From Patescibacteria group bacterium UBA6899 (GTDB lineage: Bacteria; Patescibacteriota; Minisyncoccia; Phycocordibacterales; UBA6899): a stretch of DNA of 6,789 nucleotides. The notes beneath the pieces were generated by a model. The model was not told the origin of the DNA. It searched no databases and saw only the letters and a list, made by a program, of their open reading frames with translations. The DNA lies in assembly GCA_002451235.1 (NCBI GenBank), contig DKBN01000052.1:1-6789 (forward strand). Reading direction: 5' to 3'. This document shows, piece by piece, positions 1-4,949 of the stretch (positions are counted from its first letter, which is position 1; each line of letters opens with the position of its first letter). The position numbers and the translations under genes are program-made.

Positions 1-5
1 GGAAG

Positions 6-26
6 AAAGGTTAGTTAACCCTTTTT
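6..26. terminator. weak hairpin with T-run, possible (bidirectional) terminator
   Basis: The plus strand shows AAAGGTT, loop AGTT, then AACCCTTT with one bulged C, followed directly by more T residues. On the minus strand the same hairpin lies about 50 bases after the stop codon of the glucan-phosphorylase-like gene and is followed by TTTCTT. It could end that gene, or a plus-strand gene lying left of the window. The stem is short and AT-rich, so the call is tentative. Bases 27-72 hold nothing else I can recognise. Confidence 0.35.
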
Positions 27-72
27 AAAGCAAAAAGAAACGGCCCACATGATGACATGCGAGCCAAAACGG

Positions 73-1782
73 TCACGGATCAATGACCACGAACGAAGAG
101 CGGAGCGGTCCGTAAACGTATTTTTCATAATCTCCCAACATCCGAATGGACGACCATCGGTCTTCCGCTTCGTCCTTCGCGTCGAGAGCCATCTCATACC
201 ATCGCACCTTATCGTCGTAATAGAGCGGCAAGACGCGTTGATCGATGGCGGAAGGAAGCGCGATCCCATCAAGCACATCCTGGTCGGGTCGCGCCTCTGT
301 AAGGCCGAAACCGAAGTAATTGGCCGGGTCAGCCTCGAGATACCATCCGTCCGGAGTCGAGATGTTAATCGCCCCGTTCATGGCCGCGCTCTGCCCCGAT
401 GTGCCGGACGCCTCGAGTGGGGCCGCTGGTGTGTTGAGCCAGCAATCAGCGCCGCGTTTCAAGAGCTTGCTCAGGTCGAGCTCATACCCAGGAAACACCG
501 CAAGATTCAGGTACCTCTGGGAGAGATGGCAGAGATCGTTCCATTCGCGGATCATCGTTTGATCATCGGGATGCGGTTTACCCGCATAGATGACCTGTAT
601 GGCACCTTCTTCAAGACGCTTCGCGAACCACTCAAGATCTGTGACGAGCAACTTCGGGCGCTTATATCCCGCAAATCTGCGTGCCCACACCAAAGTGATC
701 ACGTCATCACGCCACTCTTTGCCCGTTTGGGAACGCACGAACTCGAGAAGCTTGTATTTCCAGACACGCTTCACCTCCCGCAACTCCGAAGGCTTCTTGG
801 CGTGGCGATAGAGCTCATCCTGCCAAAATGACTGATCTGAGCCATTCGTCACATACTTGATCTCAGCGGGAGAACGCGTCGGATCGTCCTTCAGCCATCG
901 TTCATCTCTAAGCCAGTGCCACATGCGGTTCGAGCTGTGACGATGCTTGCGTGAGACAGCGTTCGCCATTCCCGAGAGTGTGAGACAGGCCGCGGTGACA
1001 TCAAAATATCCGTCGTAAACGGAGCGATCGATCAATCTCTGCAGTTTGGGCCGCGCGAGCATGTGCTCGATCAGATCTCGCGGATACTTGCGATTCCCCG
1101 CTTGGACCGGGGTGTGTGTGGTGAACACGACCCGTTTCTTTGTGTGCTGGATCGCGTCCTCGATAGTCATGCCATTCCCTATCGCACGCTCGACCAGTGA
1201 GAATGCAGCATAGAGAGAGTGGCCTTCGTTGAGGTGATAGGTGTCCACTTCGTACCCGAGCTTCTCGAGCGCCTGGACGGCTCCGAAGCCGAGGACGATC
1301 CACTGCGCGACGGTTCGGCGATCATTCTTCTCGTGGTCGTAGTCAGTCGCCTCAAGGCCCGGATAAAGTCTCATGCCATTGAGGCGCGTCAGATGATCGT
1401 TCCCATCGATATCGACATCGAGGAAAAGGACTTCCGACGTATGAAACGCACTCTCTGGCAAACGCCACACCTTCGCGGCGACCATCGATCCCGCAAGGGG
1501 GACGTGCACCGTGACCCCGGTATCTTCGAGGATATCGGGATAATGGCGCGATATGTATTCGATCTTCATCTCGCGACGGCCGTCCGGAAAAAGAGCGATC
1601 CCTTGGTCGTAATACCCCTCGCGGTACAAAAGAGAGACAGCCACGAACGGGAATTTCATGCGGTGCGCTGCCCCGATCATCGATCCGCCGATCACGCCCA
1701 ATCCGCCGCTATAGGTATGGAGCGACTCATGGATCGCGATCTCTGGAGTGATGAACGCGACGACATTCTTGCGATGTGACAT
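73..1782 (-). CDS. GT35 alpha-glucan phosphorylase family protein (GlgP-like), PLP lysine replaced by serine
   Basis: This is a 569-residue cytosolic GT-B protein of the glycogen/starch/maltodextrin phosphorylase family (GT35). That family normally releases glucose-1-phosphate from alpha-1,4-glucan with pyridoxal phosphate (PLP). Family marks, numbered from the chosen start, are YSGGLGV (24-30), LLYREGYYDQG (51-61), NEGHS (185-189), FTTHTPVQAGN (220-230), RRFAGYKR (368-375; Arg and Lys that contact phosphate in the family), WLNTPAAPLEASGTSG (448-463) and NGAINIS..DGW. It is much shorter than classical ~800-residue enzymes. After EASGTSG the family has M-K, with K forming the PLP Schiff base; here it is Q-S, so Ser465 (codon 388-390) replaces the lysine. 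The usual NG-V-H motif is also changed to NGSD. The start at 1782 is chosen because AGGAGG lies 4 bases upstream; an ATG 30 bases earlier lacks this. Family membership is secure, but phosphorolytic activity is doubtful. A PLP-free glycosyltransferase is an alternative. Confidence 0.9.
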   Translation of the reverse strand: MSHRKNVVAFITPEIAIHESLHTYSGGLGVIGGSMIGAAHRMKFPFVAVSLLYREGYYDQGIALFPDGRREMKIEYISRHYPDILEDTGVTVHVPLAGSMVAAKVWRLPESAFHTSEVLFLDVDIDGNDHLTRLNGMRLYPGLEATDYDHEKNDRRTVAQWIVLGFGAVQALEKLGYEVDTYHLNEGHSLYAAFSLVERAIGNGMTIEDAIQHTKKRVVFTTHTPVQAGNRKYPRDLIEHMLARPKLQRLIDRSVYDGYFDVTAACLTLSGMANAVSRKHRHSSNRMWHWLRDERWLKDDPTRSPAEIKYVTNGSDQSFWQDELYRHAKKPSELREVKRVWKYKLLEFVRSQTGKEWRDDVITLVWARRFAGYKRPKLLVTDLEWFAKRLEEGAIQVIYAGKPHPDDQTMIREWNDLCHLSQRYLNLAVFPGYELDLSKLLKRGADCWLNTPAAPLEASGTSGQSAAMNGAINISTPDGWYLEADPANYFGFGLTEARPDQDVLDGIALPSAIDQRVLPLYYDDKVRWYEMALDAKDEAEDRWSSIRMLGDYEKYVYGPLRSSFVVIDP

Positions 1783-1786
1783 TGTT

Positions 1787-1792
1787 CCTCCT
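1787..1792 (-). promoter_or_regulatory. strong Shine-Dalgarno of the GT35 gene
   Basis: The minus strand reads AAGGAGGAACAATG; the AGGAGG core lies 4 bases before the ATG at 1782. It decides the start against the upstream in-frame ATG at 1812, and is the only strong ribosome binding site visible in the window. Confidence 0.8.
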
Positions 1793-1836
1793 TTTCGTAG
1801 GTTGGATTTCAAACAACAGAGCGATACCCTGCGTTC

Positions 1837-1864
1837 ATCTTATACATATTTTTACGACTGTCCA
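1837..1864 (-). promoter_or_regulatory. candidate sigma70-type promoter for the GT35 gene
   Basis: On the minus strand TGGACA (1859-1864, 5 of 6 to the -35 consensus) is followed after 16 bases by TAAGAT (1837-1842, 4 of 6 to -10). An overlapping TATAAG at 1839-1844 is an alternative -10. The stretch is the most AT-rich part of this gap. It would start transcription near 1830 and leave a leader of about 48 bases carrying the strong Shine-Dalgarno. This suggests the GT35 gene is expressed independently of the surface-protein genes upstream. Confidence 0.4.
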
Positions 1865-1890
1865 CGGATGTCTCCTGGGATAAGGATAGA

Positions 1891-1906
1891 GGGCGCGAAT
1901 GCACCC
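1891..1906 (-). terminator. GC-rich hairpin after the PG-binding/Ig-repeat gene
   Basis: On the minus strand GGGTGC, loop ATTC, GCGCCC forms a 6-bp stem with one G-T pair, starting 9 bases after the TAA stop of the secreted protein gene. The sequence after it (TCTATCCTTAT) is only mildly T-rich, so it may be an inefficient terminator or an RNA 3'-end-stabilising hairpin. Confidence 0.4.
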
Positions 1907-1915
1907 ATCGAACGC

Positions 1916-3274
1916 TTAGAGGGACAACTGGTCGCCATTCACAACCTTGACCGTCTCTGCGTAGGATTTGCTCATGGTCTTCTTCAGTCCCGTCAGGCGA
2001 TCGATGTAATCAGCCTGGAGGGTAAAACTGACACTCTTGCTTCCGGCAAGGATACCTGGGGAGATCGTGATATGGAGAGTCGATTCACACGGGAGCATGC
2101 ATGCGTTCACGGAAGCGCTCACTCCATTGGGAAATTTCGGAAGTACGACCCGGGTCGGTTGCGGCGTTCCACCATCGAGAATGAATTTCAGTGGGACATC
2201 CTGAGTAACAGCACTTACCGCCGGAACCGTCATGGTGATGGTCTTATCGGGGTCTGCTTGATTGGAGATATGAAAGCCGAAATCCTCGTTATAACGAAGG
2301 ATCACGTTATAGGTCGCCGTTCGAGAGGCTCCCCCGCCAGTCGCATTCACTGTCACAGGATAGACCCCCGTCAACATGTCGAGCCCCATCGTGACGGCAT
2401 TCGTCAGCATGCATGGCGGAGTGCATGTCCCAAGGTCCTTCACCGTGAGCCCGGAAATATCCGTTTTTTGAATCACCTTCACCGGCTGTGGTTCTCCGCT
2501 CACGGTTCGCAAGATGATCTGATTGCTTCCGGACACGCTCCCGGAGAGAGATTTCTTCTTATCGATGGTCCCGGAGGCCATGAGACTGAACTGGAACGAT
2601 TGGGCTTCGCCGACAATGACGTTGTAATAGCCGATATCACTCTCCTTCCCTGCCACGGCGCTCACTTTGATCTGATATGATCCTGCGGGTGTACCTGCCG
2701 TGACCGTCACCTTGTTCTCGATCTTGCACGGGGTGCCGCAAGAAAGATTCGCATTGGGAACGATCTTCGTCGTGGGAGAGGTCTGCGTGAATTTCACCAT
2801 CTGCCCGTTCCCTGCCCCCAAGAACGATGCGGAGAGGAAATTCGTGTACACGGATGATTTCGAGAGTGATGCGGGAACGTCGATGTCTCCGGAGGCTTTG
2901 ACCTCGAACGAGCCGGACATTCCAGGTAGCGCTCCGACCTTGGAATTGAGTGAATCGCGCGTCCTTGGGCCGACCCATCCGAATCCGGTCGTGCTCGGAG
3001 TTCCAGAGGTGATGATGTTGTATTTTTTCTGCCATTTTTGGACGGCGAGCTGGGTGAGCTTTCCGAAATATCCCGAGATGATCCCTTCGGGATAGATCGT
3101 CTTGTCTTGAGAAAGAAGCCGTTGCAGAAGTGTGACTTGGCCTCCTGTCGATGCATCGGTCGCACCGAGCCCGAATCCTTGTGTAAATCTATCGGCCGCA
3201 GATGCAAGCGAGGGGACGATGAGCATGACACACAGCACACCGAGGAACGATATCTTTGAGTGGGAATATTTCAT
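1916..3274 (-). CDS. secreted peptidoglycan-binding-like protein with three Ig-like CxxPC repeats
   Basis: This is a 452-residue exported protein. Residues 1-26 are a signal peptide (basic start, hydrophobic core, likely cleavage after ASA). Residues ~31-112 match the peptidoglycan-binding domain type (PG_binding_1), with the pattern GGQVTLLQRLL, YPEG, GYFGKLTQLAVQKWQKKY and VGPRTRDSLN. Three Ig-like beta-sandwich repeats of about 100 residues follow (~121-222, 226-328, 331-446). Each contains C-x-x-P-C (Cys179/183, 284/288, 392/396) and then a G-x-Y/S-x-V run of alternating beta residues. The six cysteines of the mature protein are all in these motifs, so three disulfides are plausible. No C-terminal anchor or sortase signal is seen. 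The only in-frame start consistent with the signal peptide is 3274. It has no well-spaced Shine-Dalgarno, since GAGGGT sits directly against the ATG. The gene lies 72 bases after the cytochrome-b5-domain gene on the same strand. The likely role is surface or wall attachment or adhesion; the ligand is unknown. Confidence 0.85.
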   Translation of the reverse strand: MKYSHSKISFLGVLCVMLIVPSLASAADRFTQGFGLGATDASTGGQVTLLQRLLSQDKTIYPEGIISGYFGKLTQLAVQKWQKKYNIITSGTPSTTGFGWVGPRTRDSLNSKVGALPGMSGSFEVKASGDIDVPASLSKSSVYTNFLSASFLGAGNGQMVKFTQTSPTTKIVPNANLSCGTPCKIENKVTVTAGTPAGSYQIKVSAVAGKESDIGYYNVIVGEAQSFQFSLMASGTIDKKKSLSGSVSGSNQIILRTVSGEPQPVKVIQKTDISGLTVKDLGTCTPPCMLTNAVTMGLDMLTGVYPVTVNATGGGASRTATYNVILRYNEDFGFHISNQADPDKTITMTVPAVSAVTQDVPLKFILDGGTPQPTRVVLPKFPNGVSASVNACMLPCESTLHITISPGILAGSKSVSFTLQADYIDRLTGLKKTMSKSYAETVKVVNGDQLSL

Positions 3275-3280
3275 ACCCTC

Positions 3281-3286
3281 ATCATA
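3281..3286 (-). promoter_or_regulatory. candidate -10 element just upstream of the PG-binding/Ig-repeat gene
   Basis: On the minus strand TATGAT (5 of 6 to TATAAT) is placed so that a start 7 bases downstream would fall on the A of the ATG at 3274, giving a leaderless transcript. No good -35 is visible, so the gene may instead be read from the b5-domain gene upstream. Confidence 0.25.
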
Positions 3287-3301
3287 ACAAAAGCCCTGGA
3301 T

Positions 3302-3325
3302 CGCTCCACCAACATGTGGATAGCG
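3302..3325. other. imperfect inverted repeat in the b5/PG-binding intergenic gap
   Basis: On the plus strand CGC-TCCAC, loop CAACAT, GTGGA, a two-base TA bulge, then GCG forms an 8-bp bulged stem. It lies between the stop of the b5-domain gene and the start of the secreted-protein gene. No T-run follows directly on the minus strand, so it is not a convincing intrinsic terminator. It could be an attenuator, a processing site or chance. Confidence 0.3.
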
Positions 3326-3346
3326 CCATGCACACAGCTGACTTTC

Positions 3347-4870
3347 TCATTGCACCGTGAGAGAGACGGTGTTCCCGTTATGATCTTTCGCCTCGAATGT
3401 CCAGACTCCAGCGATAGAGAAGGTGCGCGTTCGGGTCGTATACTCTCCGTCGAGTGTGATACTCGAGATGGTGGAAGGCGAGAACACTGTTACCACCTCG
3501 TTCCCGATCGGGGGCGTATACACGAATTTTATGCTATCTCCTACATTGAGTGTCATACTTGTCTGGTCATAGATCCCTGCGCTTGTAACATTGATCGTAT
3601 ATGTTGTTGGCGTGGGGCCAGGGCTTGGCGTCGGGGTAGGTGTCGGTGTTGGGGTAGGGGTTGGTGTCGGTGTACTCGAAACAACGTCGCCGATGTAGTA
3701 GGTCGGGAGCAATGAATACGCGTATGCGGAGTGGTTACTTCCGGCTCCGCCTTTCGTCTGGAACGCGACGGTCGCGTCGGTGCCGCAATATGGTACGATC
3801 GCCATGACTCCGCCAGGGTGCATGGAGAGGAACGATGTCACATTATAGATCTTATTCGAGATGATGAGCCAGCAGTCGGAAGACACATTATGCACTGCGA
3901 CCTGTTGCGCGGTATAGCCACTTGATGATGGGGTCGGCGATGGGCTCGGGGTGGGAGTAGGGCTTGGTGTTGGGGTAGGTGATGGAGTCGGAGAAGGGGT
4001 CGGGGTTGGAGGAGGCGGGGGGGGGGGCTGCGTCGGTGTGAAAGAAATGAAACTCACTGATGAACGAAGGTTTGTCTCCGCACTCCACCCATCGGCACCG
4101 GACGCATAATCGATCTTCCACCAGATAAACCCCGACGCCAAGGTCGGCCCATCCACGATCGTTCCGGATGATCCGCTCGCTTGGCTCCCAAGGATCTTCA
4201 CTGTCGCCGAAGGCGATGAGCGGACGTTTGTATCGTTCGCGAGAGAGATATGGTCTCCGATCATGAATTTCGATGGATTCTTCGGCACACTCGTCGTTGG
4301 GAGAAGATTCGGCGACGGGGTCAAAATGGTGAGAGTCTTGCCGAGCGGGGCAATGAAATAGATCGGGAGCATATCGAGCGCGACTCCTGAGTGCGGCCTC
4401 CCAGGGTTCATTCCCTTGGTCGAGAATGCGGCGGTCGCGTCGGTGCCACAATTCTCTAGGATAGGACTTTGCCCGCCCGGATGCTTCTTCACGAACGACG
4501 TCACATCATAGATATTTTTTTTGATGGCCATCCAACAGCTTGCTACCCCGGCATGTTTCGCAACTTCCGTCATATCGAGCATCTTGACGGAGGGAGGTCT
4601 GGCAGATGAAGGAGTAGAGGTTTTTGATCCAGAAGCTATCTGCGTTTCGGTCGTCGACGCTTCTATTACAGGAGGGGCCGTCTCCGCGGGAGAGAGAGTT
4701 CCCAGGCGGGTGCGTTGTTGATCAAGCTCCTGCCGCAGTACTGCGATCTCGCGGGTGCTCCGCTCTCGGTCCGCTTGCATGATGCTCCACTCACCTGCCG
4801 CAAACGCGGCGACGCCGCCTAATAGCGCCGTCGTGAGTGATATCCATATGATATGTCGCATCCCCTGCAT
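3347..4870 (-). CDS. membrane-anchored protein with two cytochrome b5 domains, SH3-like and cupredoxin-like domains
   Basis: This is a 507-residue protein. A signal-anchor helix (~6-26) is followed by a charged, probably coiled-coil stalk (~27-59). Cytochrome b5-like heme domain 1 (~97-178) has CW, IYDVTSF, HPGG and CGTDATAAF; the axial heme ligands would be His130 and His160. Next come an SH3-like domain (~203-272; GDHISL, NVRSSPS, WWKIDY, GW), a Pro/Thr/Ser linker (~279-316), b5 domain 2 (~318-397; ligands His351 and His380), a second linker (~400-422) and a cupredoxin-like beta domain (~423-507). Cys112/141 and Cys333/362 sit at matching places in the two b5 domains and may form disulfides. 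The anchor implies display outside the membrane, and an electron-transfer or heme-binding role is inferred. The cupredoxin-like end lacks the copper Cys and Met. An 11-base poly-C tract encodes part of linker 1. The start is uncertain between 4870 and 4861 (Met4); neither has a well-spaced Shine-Dalgarno. Confidence 0.88.
   Translation of the reverse strand: MQGMRHIIWISLTTALLGGVAAFAAGEWSIMQADRERSTREIAVLRQELDQQRTRLGTLSPAETAPPVIEASTTETQIASGSKTSTPSSARPPSVKMLDMTEVAKHAGVASCWMAIKKNIYDVTSFVKKHPGGQSPILENCGTDATAAFSTKGMNPGRPHSGVALDMLPIYFIAPLGKTLTILTPSPNLLPTTSVPKNPSKFMIGDHISLANDTNVRSSPSATVKILGSQASGSSGTIVDGPTLASGFIWWKIDYASGADGWSAETNLRSSVSFISFTPTQPPPPPPPTPTPSPTPSPTPTPSPTPTPSPSPTPSSSGYTAQQVAVHNVSSDCWLIISNKIYNVTSFLSMHPGGVMAIVPYCGTDATVAFQTKGGAGSNHSAYAYSLLPTYYIGDVVSSTPTPTPTPTPTPTPTPSPGPTPTTYTINVTSAGIYDQTSMTLNVGDSIKFVYTPPIGNEVVTVFSPSTISSITLDGEYTTRTRTFSIAGVWTFEAKDHNGNTVSLTVQ
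3605..3673 (-). repeat. second Pro/Thr-coding repeat tract (linker 2)
   Basis: A run of CCN-ACN codons encodes about nine Pro-Thr units and a short PSPGPTPTT end, joining the second b5 domain to the cupredoxin-like domain. Codon third bases vary, so selection is on the peptide rather than on the DNA repeat. Such linkers are extended, flexible spacers. Confidence 0.85.
3923..4027 (-). repeat. first Pro/Thr/Ser-coding repeat tract (linker 1)
   Basis: The tract encodes seven consecutive prolines, then Thr-Pro and Ser-Pro dipeptides, and ends in PSSSG. It joins the SH3-like domain to the second b5 domain. The plus (template) strand is extremely G-rich, with many runs of three to five G. The tract begins with the 11-base homopolymer listed separately. 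Confidence 0.85.
4017..4027 (-). repeat. 11-base poly-C (plus-strand poly-G) tract inside the b5-domain gene
   Basis: Eleven G in a row on the plus strand are read as CCC CCC CCC CC(G) in the gene, within the seven-proline run (residues 282-288). The reading frame is intact at this length. Long homopolymers of this kind slip during replication. Reading the other frames shows that +1 C adds 42 new residues after the remaining prolines and stops at about 3888. With -1 C the frame stops at about 3838, inside the second b5 domain. This is a possible phase-variation site or a sequencing-error hotspot. Confidence 0.9.
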
Positions 4871-4910
4871 GCAGGCATGTGCTCGAAAGTACTCGAACAG
4901 TATCAGTATA
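4864..4910. promoter_or_regulatory. divergent control region: palindrome, spaced repeats and a -10-like element
   Basis: The 79-base gap between the divergent b5-domain and plus-strand genes holds several short motifs. A perfect 12-bp palindrome, CCTGCATGCAGG (4864-4875), overlaps the first ATG of the b5 gene. A direct repeat CTCGAA (4882-4887 and 4892-4897) is spaced by 10 bases, one helical turn. A tandem CAGTAT pair lies at 4898-4909. TATACT on the minus strand (4905-4910) is a fair -10 for the b5 gene, with a leader of about 28 bases, but I see no good -35. Operator function is inference. Confidence 0.35.
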
Positions 4911-4937
4911 GCACTTTCGGCAGAGAACGTTACACGG

Positions 4938-4943
4938 TATCAT
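4938..4943 (+). promoter_or_regulatory. candidate -10 element for the plus-strand membrane protein gene
   Basis: TATCAT lies so that a transcript starting 7 bases downstream would begin at the A of the ATG at 4950. No Shine-Dalgarno precedes this ATG, which would fit a leaderless message. The -35 region is poor. Confidence 0.25.
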
Positions 4944-4949
4944 GCACAC

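Noticed and set aside
49..831. Plus-strand open frame (260 codons) antisense to the GT35 gene
   Set aside because: The opposite strand encodes unmistakable GT35 motifs throughout, and the translation has no family signal.
1219..1779. Plus-strand open frame (186 codons) antisense to the N-terminal GT35 region
   Set aside because: Composition is typical of an antisense frame (runs of D, H, R and V) and the real gene on the other strand is certain.
1783..1812. Ten-residue N-terminal extension of the GT35 protein from the ATG at 1812
   Set aside because: It would place the strong Shine-Dalgarno inside the coding region; the ATG at 1782 has ideal signals and begins just before the first beta strand.
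1748..2680. Long plus-strand open frame (310 codons) antisense to the secreted-protein gene
   Set aside because: It overlaps a gene with a clear signal peptide, PG-binding domain and repeats. Its own translation is rich in His/Arg with no recognisable domain, no membrane pattern and no Shine-Dalgarno. It is an antisense shadow.
3605..4027. Repeated G-rich units as a CRISPR array or minisatellite
   Set aside because: They are in frame and encode Pro/Thr linkers; there are no equal-length repeats with unique spacers.
3769..4447. 16-base identical segment (3769-3784 and 4432-4447) as a mobile-element or recombination repeat
   Set aside because: Both copies encode the conserved GTDAT motif of the two b5 domains, so the identity reflects duplicated domains with shared codon choice.
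3888..4451. Alternative minus frame (187 codons) within the b5-domain gene
   Set aside because: It is not an independent gene: no start signal and no domain. It is relevant only as the frame entered after a +1 slip at the poly-C tract.
4755..4949. N-terminal extension of the plus-strand membrane protein gene
   Set aside because: It would overlap the start of the divergent b5-domain gene and place a charged 65-residue segment before a signal-anchor helix; the ATG at 4950 fits better.
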